Origin: Pardosa pseudoannulata
Taxonomy: Eukaryota; Arthropoda; Arachnida; Araneae; Lycosidae
DNA length: 64,000 nucleotides
Assembly: GCA_032207245.1 (NCBI GenBank)
Contig: CM063499.1
Span: forward strand, 80,310,035 to 80,374,034
Direction of reading: 5' to 3'
The notes below the pieces were generated by a model that was not told where the DNA came from, ran no database searches, and worked only from the letters and a program-made list of their open reading frames with translations. Positions 24,896 to 36,875 of this stretch are shown one piece after another (the first letter of the stretch is position 1; each line of letters opens with the position of its first letter). The translations under genes and the position numbers were made by a program.

Positions 24896-25144
24896 TCTCT
24901 GTTATGCTTATAAGAGTGTCTTATATGATTGACTAAGAATCAAAAATGTAAAAAAAAAAAATTATGCACATCTTATATTTAAGTGTATTATTAAAATGTT
25001 TATCCTATCAAACGAAAGCAACAAAATTAAAATATAGTGTACGGAAAAATTATGATAATGTCAGTTTACTAAAACCAAGGGAAATTATAAACAAAAAATG
25101 TCCGAAATATAACTTTTAAAAATATAAAATGTTTTTAAAATACT

Positions 25145-25400
25145 AGCATGTAGCCGGTCTTATGACGGGATCAGTAAAATTTTTAATTTTCCTGAATTGT
25201 AAAGTACCCTATGGCTCACGTAAAAAAATGGTTTGTTTTTTGGCTAAGAATTATCTGGTACACGCTCAATAATTTCTTTATCTTCATACTCCTCGCAAGT
25301 CTCCCGATACTGTGAATAACAGTTTAGAATCACGTTGAATTCATATAGAAAGATAATTCAAAGTTTTCTTATTGGAAAGACCTCACGGGTAACCATTTCA
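25145..25400 (-). mobile_element. Helitron family 1, 3' end fragment
   Basis: CTAGCATGTAGCC..., the reverse complement of the 3' terminus with a degraded hairpin, followed by the family interior, then truncated. Confidence 0.7.
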
Positions 25401-25848
25401 CCATTTTTATTTAATAAATGTTGTTCCATTTTACAATTACGCTGACTAAAAATTTTTCGCTTTAACCTAACATACCAATGCTTAATACATACTTATTTCT
25501 TTTATTTACTTTACCATATAGCTCGTCATTTGACGGGATCAATATTTTTTTTTTTAATTTTCCAGAATTGTAAAGGACCCTATGACGTAGGTAAAAAAAT
25601 GGTTTGTTTTTTTGGCTGAGAATTTTCTGGTACACCCTCAATAATTTGTGTATCTTTACTGACCGCATGTTAGTTACCAACGTTAATTTATCTTGTCTAT
25701 TACGTGATAGGATGGACAGCAGAGGTTTTAATATTGACAGTGATTATTTCGCAGTATATATTGAATGATATCCAATATTTAGCGAATCGATGGCAAACCT
25801 TGTGGTTGTGTATAAAAAAACAAACACGCAAACGAACAAACTTCTTAA

Positions 25849-26010
25849 TAAGGCGATTTCACGCAGAAGGGCAAATTCTCAAATTATGAAAATTCTGGCT
25901 TTAGTTTTAAACGGAAGGGCAATTTATTGTTTGTCTATTGGCTGTTGTAAATATAAAAATGAATGGGAAGGGCATTATAGTAGCTCGTGACGTTGCGACA
26001 AATTGCCTTA
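25849..26010 (+). repeat. small MITE, AAGGCRATTT termini
   Basis: Same module as at 7526, inside a Helitron. Confidence 0.7.
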
Positions 26011-26190
26011 TTTTCAAAGATATATAACTTAAACGCTAGATATTTATTAGTCCATGAAATAGACTCCTAGATTTTTATGTAAAGAATTTGTTGTTAATAC
26101 CGGTGATAAAATTTTCATTGCGACAAAAAATAATCGATGATTTAATTTAAAATCATCACATATGTACCTTATTTATTTATTTAAGCCCAA

Positions 26191-26526
26191 CAAGGCAGTT
26201 TCACGCAGCACACGAGACAACTAAACTTATGAAAAATTAATATTAATTTGAAAGGAAGAGCAAAATATTGGTTGTCTATTGACTATTATAGATTTGGTTT
26301 GGTTTGGAGCGCTACGGTCTACTGTTTTGCACACGAGGGCTAATAAGACCGGGACCTACAGCTTAAAGCCGATTCCGAACGGCTGCGAACATCCATGCCA
26401 TAGTGGGATTTGAACCCACGAACTCTGGTATCTCTGGAACTCTGGCCAGCTTTCGGCTATTATAGAAATGCACATGAACGAGGAAGGGCATTGACGTAGT
26501 TAGTGACACTGCGTGAAATTCCCTTA
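26191..26526 (+). repeat. small MITE, diverged copy split by a SINE
   Basis: AAGGCAGTTTCACGCAG at the left and GAAATTCCCTTA at the right; the SINE at 26293-26456 sits in the middle. Confidence 0.55.
26293..26456 (-). mobile_element. tRNA-derived SINE (family S1) with 10-bp target duplication
   Basis: Flanked by CTATTATAGA (26283-26292 and 26457-26466). On the minus strand: B box GGGTTCAAATCC, then the family body CATGGATGTTCGCAGCCGTT, CGGCTTTAAGC, ACGAGG-type tail words, ending GCGCTCCAAACCAAACC. The A-box half is damaged. Confidence 0.85.
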
Positions 26527-26939
26527 TATAAAAGAAAATTATTGACGTCATATCTAAGTTCAGTGATAAAACGTATGAAAATAATGCAGACGATATTTAA
26601 ATAATTTAAAATAAGAAACGATTAAATGAGAGGAATGACGTCATAATGCTAGAAAAAAAATGTTATTTTCACCTATTTATTATGTGATAAATTGATAAAT
26701 TTGATCGCCCGCTCATAAACGGGAAAAATAGGGCTTAAAATAATGGCATTAAACGCTCGAAAATGGAGGAAGGGGTGGATTGCTAACGTTTTCGAAACCG
26801 CTGTGAATTTTGCTAACCCTAGCTCATTAGGAATCCAATATGGATAGCTCTATCCATTCCAGGTCCAATCGTTTTATAAATTCGAGAACAGGCGGACAGA
26901 TAACTTAGGCTATTATTCTACAGGATTTATGTATATAAA

Positions 26940-28320
26940 ATTATCTTAAACTGAGAATAAAATATATTAAATATATATCTATGTATGCATACATAAAAAA
27001 CTGTTACTTATATTGAGAATGGGGGTTTCCGTGTAGATAGAGCATCCTCTATTTTCTAAGATGAATATAAATTGGGTATCAGAAGGTTAGATGAAATGAA
27101 ATAGATGACTTGTAACAATAACAATTATAATTTATTGATAAGGAATTGACCGTATCTCTGGGGATAGCGAGCGAGGGAAGTCCAAACGGGAGGAAAAGTG
27201 AATACCTGGCGGTTGTTCATCTCCGGCGGGAAAGTGGAGACAAGCGCATATGAAGTCAGTTTCGCCTTCTTCAGATTGGCTGGAGAAATTCCCGCTCTTT
27301 GATTATTCACCTCGCTACACTATGTGATTTTTCAGGTATCTTAGTAAAGTAGGAAAATAATGGGAAAGAACCATTAAGTGTCATTATGACATTGTTTTCT
27401 TTAAAAGGTTAATAACATTATTCTATTTACGTTAGTTCTACCAATTGAATTTCTATTTAATTGGGCAATTTTTTTTTGTTAGATGCTTTTAATCAAGGTT
27501 ATTTTCTTATTTACGTTGATAATTACAAAAATCATTCTTTGTGCCCCTACTACAAGATTTCGAAGCAATTTACTGTAATATCTGCAATTTAAGCTCATGA
27601 TTATACATAACTTGTTTTTTTAATTGAAAATATTATTTTTTGTCCCTGCTTCCGTCAGGTGTGAGAAAAATTAGGCACTTTTTTTCATGCGTCAATTTTC
27701 ATTTCGTCTGGCTCAGTTTTAAAGATTTACTCCTACAATTTTCTCTGAGATGCATTATTTTTGTTGAAGGATTTCATGTTTCGCTTATAAGTGCTAGATG
27801 TCTAGCGAAATAATTTTCTTTTCACAAAATACGGAAATGAATATTTTGACATACGTTGTGGCAACTTCATGCTGATTCCCGCTGTTTTTTAGGTCGCCTC
27901 ACTCGAACGTTACTCTCTCTTTTGAAGAAAGAAATGTTTATAATTAGTTTATTTTTGTGAAGTAGGAATTTCGTTAATGGGCACCTGTTGCAGACCTTTT
28001 AAATTTGTTTTTCTTCGAATCTTTAGTAAATTTTGACCTATTTGCGATTTTTTTTAGTAAGCATTAGGATTAAATTATTTTTATCAAAGAAGTTTTAATT
28101 TAGTTCTTCTAAACATAAATAAAACTAATTTAAGGCGACATAGTACCTTTTCTAAATTAATTGAAATTATCATTAATTAATTATCTTCATTATAACAGCT
28201 TCTTTTCACCATTTAATAAAATGATATGTTCTAGGTTTCAAAATGAAGTTCTTTGATAATATTCTAGCATAAAAAATATTTAGTTTTATCATTTAAAGTA
28301 GTTTATTTTATAAACCAAAA
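26940..28320. other. intronic sequence, no gene seen
   Basis: AT-rich. 27125-27310 is locally GC-richer with a 61-codon minus ORF that matches nothing I know. Confidence 0.5.
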
Positions 28321-28323
28321 ATA

Positions 28324-29188
28324 TCCCCTATATAATAATAGCCCAAGTACGTCTGTCCTCCAATTTATGAAGCGGTTGGACCTGGAATGGATAGAGACAT
28401 CCATTCAAAGCGAATAAAGTTTATCTTCTCATGAACTATCGATCCGATTCTAAGATAAATTTGTATAAATATGCTTCATATCACAGCAAAAAATACTGTC
28501 GTCTTTAAAACGTTCGAAATCCAACCCTTCCCTCCTTTACGAGAGTTTAATGCCATTATTTCAAGCCCTATTTTCCCCGGTTAAGAGCAGGCGATTAGAT
28601 TTATACATTTATCACTTAATAAAGAGGTAAAAATAACAATTTTTTCGAGCATTGTGACGTCATTCCTTTAAACATCTCCTTTAATCATTTCATATTTTAA
28701 ACTATTTAAATATCGTCTACTCTATTTTAATATCTTTTATCACTGAACTTAGATATGACGTCAATGATTTTCTTTTATATTTGGCTTAAATAATAGATTA
28801 GGTACATACATGATAATTTTAAATTTAATCATCGATTAAATTTTGTTTCAATGAAAAGTCTCATATAAGTCTAGGAGTCTATTTCACGGACTCATAAATA
28901 TCTAACTTTTAATTTATATATATTTAGAAATTAAGAAGTTTGTTCCTTTGTGTATTTGTTTATTATACATAACCACACGGTTTGACTAAATGAATTCAAC
29001 GTGATTCTAAACTGCATTACAGGATCGGGAGACTCTAGAGGAGTATGACGATAAATAAATTATTGAGAGTGAACCAGATAATTCTCAGCCAAAAAACAAA
29101 CCATTTTTTACCTGCCTCATTGGGTACTTAACAGTTCTGGAATATTAAAAATTTTACTAATCCCGTCATATGATGGGCTATATGCTAG
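28324..29188 (+). mobile_element. Helitron family 1 copy (865 bp), both ends present
   Basis: Starts TCCCCTATATAATAATAGCC after A and ends CCCGTCATATGATGGG-CTATATG-CTAG before T. The hairpin has one mismatch. A good reference copy; no coding sequence. Confidence 0.88.
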
Positions 29189-29319
29189 TATATAAATAAT
29201 AAAAAATGAATTTTTATCACACGTAAAATAACTTTTGAAATGTGTGTATTAGAAACTAAATTTTTAGATTTGGAGTAAAATATCTGTTTTATTCTATAGA
29301 CTAAAATATTAAGTTGTTT

Positions 29320-29342
29320 ATTAACCCCACGTGGGGTAATAT
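29320..29342. other. palindrome next to TTAA
   Basis: TTAACCCCACGTGGGGTAA contains the perfect 14-bp palindrome ACCCCACGTGGGGT. It may be a solo piggyBac-like end; no partner found. Confidence 0.4.
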
Positions 29343-29432
29343 TGCTTTAACATGTAATTCGTTTAACACGATCAAATATTTCAGTCTTCTCAGTTTCGTG
29401 TTAAACGATTTTCACTACATATAAAAAAATTT

Positions 29433-29608
29433 GGTTTGGTTTGGAGCGGTACGGTTTACTGTTTTGCTACACGGGTTCCAATGACACGGGGACCTAGTAT
29501 TTAAAGGCGGTTCCGAACGGCTGCGAACATGGATGCTAGCAGTGGGAATTGAACCCACAAACTCTGGTACCAAAGAGCAGCGCCTTACCTATTGGTCCAT
29601 TGTACAGC
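29433..29608 (-). mobile_element. tRNA-derived SINE S1, full-length, diverged
   Basis: Minus-strand copy: A-box-like word near 29597, B box GGGTTCAATTCC near 29550, tail ACGG...CGCTCCAAACCAAACC at 29433-29458. Confidence 0.8.
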
Positions 29609-30006
29609 CCAGACATGCAGTGTGACTGAACTATATCAGAATTTTCATGAATTTTTTTTTCACTTAAAAAAAATTATTTCGTAATTACGATATAACAGAC
29701 GATGATACAATATAAAAATTATTACGTTATAAAAATTGCAATATAACTTTTTTTTTTTACTTTTAATATGTGCATTTTGTATTAATAAAGTAAAAGTTTC
29801 CGATTATCCCCTATATAATCCTTTTCGAGAGTTTAATGCCATTATTTCGAGCCCTATTTTCCCCGGTTAAGAGCAGGCGATTAAATTATCCATTTATTAC
29901 TTAATAAATAGGTAAAAATAACAATTTTTTCTAGCATTGTGACGTCATTCCTTTAAACATCTCATTGAACCATTTCATATTTTAAATTATAGTCTACACT
30001 ATTTTA

Positions 30007-31292
30007 TTGGGTTGTTCGGAAAGTCATTTCGTTTTTTTTGGGGAACATGAAAGACAGTTTTCGTATAATGAATAAATATTTTATTAAATTATATATTGGC
30101 CATTCTGGTCCAACACCTTTTGCCATCTTTCTGGTAGTAGCATAATTCCATGCTCATAAAATTTTTGGTCTTTGCTGGCAAAAAACTGATCGAGGTGGTT
30201 TTTGACCTCCTCATTTGAGGTGCAGGTTTTACCGTCTAAAAATTTTTGGAATGACCGAAACAAATAATAATCCGATGGTGCCTGGTCTGGAGAATTTGGT
30301 GGGTGTGGTATTGTATCCCATTTAAGCTGTAAAAGCTTTTGGTGAGTGACCAAACTTGTGTGAGGTTTCGCGTTGTCTTGGTGAAACAGTACACCTTTCC
30401 TGTTGATTAGTTCTGACCTTTTCTGTTGAAGTTCATCATTCATTTTGTCCAGCTGATGACAGTAGACTTCCGAATTAATCGTTGTGTTATCCGGTAAAAG
30501 CTTAAAAACAACGATTCCTTTAAAATCCCACCAAACAGACAGCATCACCTTTTTTTGGTGAATATCGACTTTGGAAATGGTTTGAGCCGGTCCATCTTTT
30601 TTACTCCATGACCTCTTGCGTTTGACGTTGTTGTATATAACCCATTTTTTGTCCCCAGTGATGATGTGCTTCAAAAACGGATCATTTTCGTGACGTTTGA
30701 GAAGCGAATCGCAGACGTCAATGCGGCGACACAGATTTCTCTCTGTGAGAATATAGGGAACCCATACATCGAGCTTCGAGGATAATACCAGGCCTTTCAA
30801 GTGGTCATAAACTGTTGAATTTGATAAATTTAACCTCAATCTGATCTCACGTGTTGTTATTCGCCGGTTCGCATCAACTAATGCCTTTATCGCGTCTTTA
30901 TCAGCTTCCACCGGACTTCCCGAACATGGTGCAGCTTCGACATCAAAATTGCCGGATCGAAATTTAGCGAACCAGTTCTGGCACTGGCGTACTGTCAACA
31001 CACCTTCTCCATACACATCGGTCAATTTTTTTCTGGCTTGAACAGCATTTTTACCCTTTCTTTAGTAAAACAGTAAAATATGTCGAAAATTCTGCTTATC
31101 GCTCTCCATATTTAAGAGGGTACCAACCAAAAACTACTGCGTAGAATTAATTGGAATTTTTCACACACAAGCCTTGCTATATGAGCTATCAAAGCATATA
31201 AAAATTATACGGCTTAAATGTGAAGTTGGGTGAAAAAAAATACAATTAAATCCTCTGAGGGAAAAAACGAAATTACTTTCCGAACAACCCAA
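30007..31292 (-). mobile_element. mariner (DD34D) transposon, complete, 1286 bp
   Basis: TIRs start TTGGGTTGTTCGGAAAGT at 30007 and in reverse at 31292; they agree over about 30 bases with one difference near base 19. TA target duplication at 30005-30006 and 31293-31294. Flanks rejoin to Helitron consensus (CTATTTTA / ATATTTTTATCACTGAAC). It is nested, hence younger than the Helitron. Confidence 0.96.
30084..31109 (-). pseudogene. mariner transposase, 341 codons, one in-frame stop
   Basis: Probable start ATG at 31107-31109, giving the usual mariner length. Codon 16 is TAA (31062-31064); after it the frame is open to the stop at 30084. Seen in order: HTH region with YGEGVLTVRQCQNWFAKFRSG; WVPYILTERN; ITGDKKW (first catalytic Asp; Lys replaces the usual Glu next to it); HQDNAKPHTS (second Asp); NSPDQAPSDYYLF (third Asp, DD34D spacing). 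All three metal-binding Asp are present, so apart from the nonsense codon it is little decayed. Initiation downstream of the stop would lose the extreme N-terminus of the DNA-binding region. Confidence 0.95.
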
Positions 31293-31389
31293 TAATATAT
31301 TTTTATCACTGAACTTGATATTACGTAGATGATTTTCTTTTATATTTGGCTTAAATAATAGATTAGGTACATACGTGATAATTTTTACT

Positions 31390-32700
31390 GCGTTCTATTT
31401 ATTGACTTTTCTTTTTATTCTACAAGTCGTCAAACCCAGAAAATTTCCTCTTGCGTGAGTAAAATAAATGCTTATTTTTTAAAAATTTTATTTTCAACGG
31501 AAGTTAAAAGACAGTAAAGCAAGATAATTTCCTGACAATAAATTAACAACAAAAGTATTATGGGGAACCCATATATTACTGGGGAAAAAGTGCTAAAAAT
31601 ACTGATATTTTTCGTGTAAATGTAGTTTGGGGTACCCTTTGTTTTTGGCGATATTTTTTGGCACTAACATGGCATTTAAGATGGGGTAATAAATATACGC
31701 GAGAACAATATAAGTGCAATTATGAGCACAATGAATATAAACTATAAGTATTAAAATAGTAAAACAGTGTAGATCAAATATATACACAGATTGTGCTAAG
31801 TTTTTAAATTTTCAAACGTACGGAGAACAATTTTTAGATTTTTCTAAACCATTCTTAAATTTAAAAGAAAATATGGATACTTTATAAAAGCACTGAAAAT
31901 GTAATAAAAGCATAAACTAAAAGTTATTTTAAACAGCATGCAATAATTTTACACACAATAGTGTTGTACCAAATTTTTACATTTGCAAACGAATGGAATA
32001 TAGTTTTTAAAATTATCTAAAACAGAAAGCATTTGCAAAAATGGCGATGGTAGGTAAAGAATCAAATTCAGAGGGCACCCTAAACTGCAGTGAAATAATA
32101 TTTGAAATCTTCAAAGATATTCTACTGAAAATTTTAAATTTTGCATTACATATTAAATTATTGAATTGTACAAACGTAATATATATATATTCTCGCATGT
32201 GTAGTTATAAATCCTTTATTAAAAATCATTCCGATCATACATAATTAGATATTTAATATTTTTTATCCAGATTGCATGGTTATCACTTTACCGTAGTCTG
32301 TCAAGTTTTCTGAAAATGGATTTGTATTGGATAAAAATCTTTGCATAGAAAAAAAAAAACCCAAAAATCTTGGGAAAAATGTTATTTTATTTAACTTTAA
32401 TTTTTTTTATTTAAACATTATTTATATCTCTATGAAATGAATGTACGTGAAATTCTAGCTGAAATTAACACAAATTATTACAAGCAGTTTCATAATCATA
32501 TGTCAGGTCTTCAACATATTAAAGAATTATTTTTTACAGGATTATTCCAAAAATTATTGTGTATAATTTAAACATATATAAATTATTTTTCCCAATTTTA
32601 ATTCCTTATCGTTATGAAGGATATATTTCAAATCAAGAGTGAATTATCTCCTTTAACCCATGAATAAAATCTTAACTTGCAATTTTTACTCCTTTGTCCA
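31390..32700. other. intronic AT-rich sequence, no feature seen
   Basis: No ORF with recognisable motif and no repeat family identified. Confidence 0.5.
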
Positions 32701-32705
32701 TATCA

Positions 32706-32854
32706 TGCCTCCTCCCCACTATGGCCCATTATTGACCACTGCAATGCTTGCCCTGATGGCTACCTTGGTATGATGGATGGTTCACGAGTTGCATCCCCAC
32801 ACTGGGCCACTATACTGCGCACTTAGCAGCTCATGCTGGCTGTCTTTAATGTTT

Positions 32855-32886
<32 letters not shown>

Positions 32887-33023
32887 TATATTAAAAAAAA
32901 CCGCTTCCGAAGCCATTTTCTGCCAAGGCCATTTTATCGTCTGCCACCATTGACCACGATAAGCCATACCCCCTCCACACCGTGGTAATGGCTTGCAGTG
33001 GACCATAGTGTTTCAGGGGCCTT
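32706..33023 (-). mobile_element. MITE, CTCCACACTATGGTCC family, copy 1
   Basis: Read on the minus strand: GGCCCCTGAAACACTATGG, TCCACTGCAAGCCATTACCA, GGGGGTATGGCTTA, and at the far end GGGCCATAGTGGGGAGG. It matches 40235-40523 and 44602-44893. An (AAT)n run at 32856-32886 lies inside. Confidence 0.7.
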
Positions 33024-33165
33024 AATATTTGCTGAGGCTTTGAAAACATCAGCTGAAGCTGAGAGAGCATTTTCAGCTGCCGGGTTCTTCAAACTATAAG
33101 CCTTATTACACATCAACCTTCAAATCTCGGAAGCTGAGCTCTGATTTTGTAGTTTTGACAGATTG
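33019..33165 (+). pseudogene. hAT-like transposase C-terminal relic
   Basis: A short plus frame contains TSAEAERAFSAAGFF, the SxxSERxFSxAG signature of the hAT dimerisation domain, followed by an in-frame stop and frame breaks. Only about 50 codons are recognisable. Confidence 0.55.
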
Positions 33166-33335
33166 CCTGGCCCTCTAACAAATCGTAAGAATGCTAAATT
33201 ATTAATTCGTCTGAGAAATGTGCGCTGTCTCGCTGGAGGGAGTCGTTTTGATAGATCGCCAGCCCCGCTAACAAATTACAGGAATGCTAAATTATTAATT
33301 CGTCTGAGAAATGTACGCTGTCTCGCTGGAGGGAG
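33166..33335 (+). repeat. two-copy tandem repeat (~87 bp)
   Basis: AATGCTAAATTATTAATTCG and GTCTGAGAAATGT, then GCTGTCTCGCTGGAGGGAG, occur twice in tandem, following the hAT relic. Confidence 0.85.
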
Positions 33336-33640
33336 GAATATTGTAGTCATCACTGTAAAGCAATTATTAAATCTAGTAGCCGAGTAGATTGATGCAGACT
33401 TTCACTTACAAAAACATCTGATATTTGGAGCATACGATGACACTAAGCACACAAATTCCCGTAGGGGAAAGGAACACAAAACAGAAATATTTTTATGATA
33501 TCGTTTACATCGCAATCTTAAGAAAAAGCGACGAAATCTGTGTGCCAGCCCTTTTATTAAGTATCGGAAAAGATGTGGCTCCAGGAATGATATCATTCCG
33601 GTAACCAATTACATCTTTTTAATTACTTCTAGATTATTGT

Positions 33641-33763
33641 TCGGTACCGGAGTTCGTGGGTTCGAATCCCACAGTGGCATGGATGTTCGTAGCCGTTCGG
33701 AGTCGGCTTTAAGGGCCCTCGTGTTGCAAAAAGGAGACCGTAGCACTCCAAACCAAACCAAAA
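33641..33763 (+). mobile_element. 5'-truncated SINE S1 with 17-bp target duplication
   Basis: Flanked by TACTTCTAGATTATTGT at 33624-33640 and 33764-33780. The body starts inside the tRNA part (TCGGTACCGG), then B box GGTTCGAATCC and the usual tail; the GTAGGTCCCGGTCTCATTA segment is deleted. Target-primed 5' truncation is the simplest reading. Confidence 0.93.
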
Positions 33764-33984
33764 TACTTCTAGATTATTGTAGAAGATATAGTACCTCTAC
33801 AATGCACTGGAAAAAAATGAATCAACAGGACTGCGTTTCTAAATTCAAGGTGCCAGGAAATGAGTGATCGCCGCCTTTATGATGAAAAATGTTCTTTAGA
33901 ATTTGATTGTGAATCTAGATTTTCGATAGAAAACAGAAAACATTTAAGTTAGGATTTAATTTAATAGAATTTTATCATTACAGA

Positions 33985-33987
<3 letters not shown>

Positions 33988-34038
<51 letters not shown>
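33988..34038. repeat. (TA)n microsatellite
   Basis: Uninterrupted TA run. A poly-A run of about 31 follows at 34341-34371; between them no gene is recognised. Confidence 0.95.
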
Positions 34039-34040
<2 letters not shown>

Positions 34041-34339
34041 CTGAATTATGTTTTCATTATTGGTACCTTTTTATTTCTGTAATTGTCGCCAAATTTTTCA
34101 TAATTGTTGAGTCATTCATTATAATCCCATTTCGTTTCTGTTCTCCTCATCGAAGCGGGTCGTCGACCTTGTGTTATTATTTTTCTCTACTTTTGAAGGT
34201 CATTTGCCTATTGGACCGAGAAGCGGCGCACAATCAGTTCTTTCTTTGCTTTTGCAAATTCCCAACTGGTTATTGTTTCCTTTACAGCGTTGTCACTCAC
34301 TTACGTGTACATTTTCATTGCAATTGAAGTAAACACAGA

Positions 34340-34374
<35 letters not shown>

Positions 34375-34466
34375 TTTATCGTAGGCTTTGGAAACCCTAC
34401 TATTACAGTTACCATGCATAAATATGTTTTAATTTATTTTTCGAAATGAGAAAACACCATTATTAA

Positions 34467-35008
34467 CCCCTTCCGGTATGATTTAATAATGAAAAACTGT
34501 GCATGAAATAACTATTTAATTTTTATTTAAAAAACTTGTTTCATTTTACAATTCTTACATATTCTTAATTAAAATCCACTTTTTACATAGTGTTAAATAA
34601 TATCAGAAACAGTAAAATTAAGAAAATATCAAAGCAAAACATTAATAAGGTATACAGATAATAGTCTTCAAGCTAGTGGTACTTTTCAAAACAAAGTGCA
34701 AAGGAATTCTTACACCGCCAAGTAGTCTCACTTTTAATTTGATTCTTGTAACACACACGGCATTTCTTAGTAGGTTTTCTTTTATTCTGACTCATTAATT
34801 TGGCAATGACTTGTACCAAGTAAACAATATGCAACAGTGACTTGTGATTTTCACAAGTGATAAAAGTGTTGCCAAATTCAGTACACTAGAAATTTTAAAC
34901 TAAATTATCATATTTAACAGTAACTTTAATCGCATGACGAGTGTAGCTCGTCTCGGTATGGAGTGAAAAACTAATGACGAGCTAGACTAGTCATTTTACC
35001 GGAAGGGG
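34467..35008 (-). mobile_element. piggyBac deletion derivative (542 bp)
   Basis: TTAA at 34463-34466 and 35009-35012. Perfect 12-bp TIR CCCCTTCCGGTA / TACCGGAAGGGG. Subterminal hairpin word GACGAGTGTAGCTCGTC is near 34936, with GACGAGCTAGACTAGTC at 34977. Between the ends it retains the 3' end of the transposase gene. Confidence 0.92.
34673..34795 (-). pseudogene. piggyBac transposase C-terminal cysteine-rich domain (40 codons)
   Basis: Open from ATG to TAG. KKCRVCYKN and WRCKNSFALCFEKYH give CxxC, then CxxxxxxC, then a terminal His, the pattern of the PHD/RING-like finger that ends piggyBac transposases and binds their TIRs (family knowledge). The catalytic DDD core is absent. It is probably a relic, although the frame is unbroken. 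Confidence 0.8.
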
Positions 35009-35231
35009 TTAATAAGATGCATTTGAAGTTTTTATAGTTTTTTTAAAAGCTATGGTATTAAATACAAAGTTTATATAATTATACAGGTCCTATTTCGAAT
35101 ATTACAGTTGGGTTTTGTTTAAACGATTCAGATATGTCTAAAGATTTTTAAAATGTAAAAAATAAAAAAATCGAATTTTTGAAGGTTTAAAGGTGATCAG
35201 CCCCCTTAAACATAAAAGTATATAAAGCTTA

Positions 35232-36132
35232 TTCCCTATATAATAATAGCCTAAGTTATCTGTCCGTCTGTCCTCCAATTTATGAAGCGGTTGGACCTGG
35301 AATGGATAGAGGCATCCAATCAAAGCGAATAAAGTTAATCTTCCCCTAAACTATCGATCCGACTCTAAAATAAATTAGTATAAATATGCTTCATATCACA
35401 GCAAAAAATACTGTCGTCTTTAAAACGTTCGAAATCCAACCCTTCCCTCCTTTTCGAGAGTTTAATGCCATTATTTCAAGCCCTATTTTCCCCGGTTAAG
35501 AGCAGGCGATTAAATTTATCCATTTATCACTTAATAAATAGGTAAAAATAACAATTTTTTCTAGCATTGTGACGTCATTCCTTTAAACATCTCATTTAAT
35601 CATTTCATATTTTAAACTATTTAAATATCGTCTACACTATTTTAATATCTTTTATCACTGAACTTAGATATTACGTAAATGATTTTCTTTTATATTTGGC
35701 TTAAATAATAGATTAGGTACATACGTGATAATTTTAAATTTAATCATCGATTATTTTTTGTTGCAATGAAAATTTTATCACCGTTATTAACAAGAAATTC
35801 TTTTCATATAAGTCTAGGAGTCTATTTCACGGACTAATAAATATCTAACTTTTAATTTATATATATTTGGAAATTAAGAAGTTTGTTCTTTTGTGTGTTT
35901 GTTTATTATACATAACCACACGGTTTGACTAAATGAATTCAACGTGATTCTAAACTGCATTACAGGATCGGGAAACTCTAGAAGAGTATGACGATAAATA
36001 AATTATTGAGAGTGAACCAGATAATTCTCAGCCAAAAAAACAAACCATTTTTTACTTGCCTCATTGGGCACTTAACAGTTCTGGAATATTAAAAATTTTA
36101 CTAATCCTGTCATATGATGGGCTATATGCTAG
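35232..36132 (+). mobile_element. Helitron family 1 copy (~900 bp)
   Basis: Starts TTCCCTATATAATAATAGCC and ends CCTGTCATATGATGGG-CTATATG-CTAG before T. Interior collinear with 28324-29188; no coding sequence. Confidence 0.87.
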
Positions 36133-36324
36133 TTATTAGAATAATGGGGGTAAAAGGCTATGCTTATATATGTTTATATATAAAATTCTCTTGTTCGTGT
36201 GTTTATAATTGAATTCCTCCTGAACGGCTGGACCGATTTCGATGAAATTTTGTGTATGTGATTAAATTGATTCGAGAGTGGCATAGATTCACAATTTGAT
36301 CCGATACAAAATGTTTTTTATTAA

Positions 36325-36840
36325 CACATTGTATGCGGGACACGTACTAGTACGTTTTCTGACGATTGATACTTGAGCACGGGTCACGTACTAGTACGGG
36401 TTAGTGTAACAACATGGTTTGTTTGTGGGTACAAAAACAACGGTATATACAGGAAAACGAAGCCGAATGTTCTTGTCTACTACATAGATTCTGGAAAAAT
36501 TTAGACAAATAAAAACTAGTTTTTACATCAGTCGATGTGGAACCACAGAACGGGAAAAAATTAAAACTATATACTACTATTTCTATATGATTTTTCATAT
36601 TTACGATACTATTTCATATTATATTAGTGTTTTTCATATAATAAATTTATCCACTAAGAATATATTTTTTGTTTAAAAAAATTTATGGTTGTTATTTATG
36701 CATTTCTATTTATATATTTGTTATATATAAAATCCGAAAAGCTGGTTAAAAATGAAATAATTTTCGATCTATTGAGATTTAACTGAATAACTAAATGGAC
36801 GCGCAAAACGCCCGCTCGGTACATTTCAGCACACAGTGTG
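36325..36840 (+). mobile_element. piggyBac-like MITE (CACATTGT TIR), copy B (516 bp)
   Basis: TTAA at 36321-36324 and 36841-36844; CACATTGTATG... and ...CACAGTGTG ends; two CACGTACTAGTACG palindromic words near the left end. The empty site TATTAAAAATCC is seen in the Helitron-2 paralogue near 13228. Confidence 0.88.
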
Positions 36841-36875
36841 TTAAAAATCTAGAATTGAGTGCTTATTGAGATTAC

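Larger units (their letters stand above)
25511..26928 (-). mobile_element. Helitron family 1 copy with nested MITEs and a SINE
   Basis: The 3' hairpin region is at 25517-25538 (CTCGTCATTTGACGGG, imperfect) and the 5' end is near 26928 (AGATAACTTAGGCTATTATT in reverse). Small MITEs lie at 25849-26010 and 26191-26526, the latter split by a SINE. Confidence 0.7.
29807..31387 (+). mobile_element. Helitron family 1 copy with internal deletion, split by mariner
   Basis: TCCCCTATATAAT is followed at once by CTTTTCGAGAGTTTAATGCC, so the 5' third is deleted. The interior continues to 30006, resumes at 31293 and stops near 31387 without a 3' hairpin. Confidence 0.75.
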
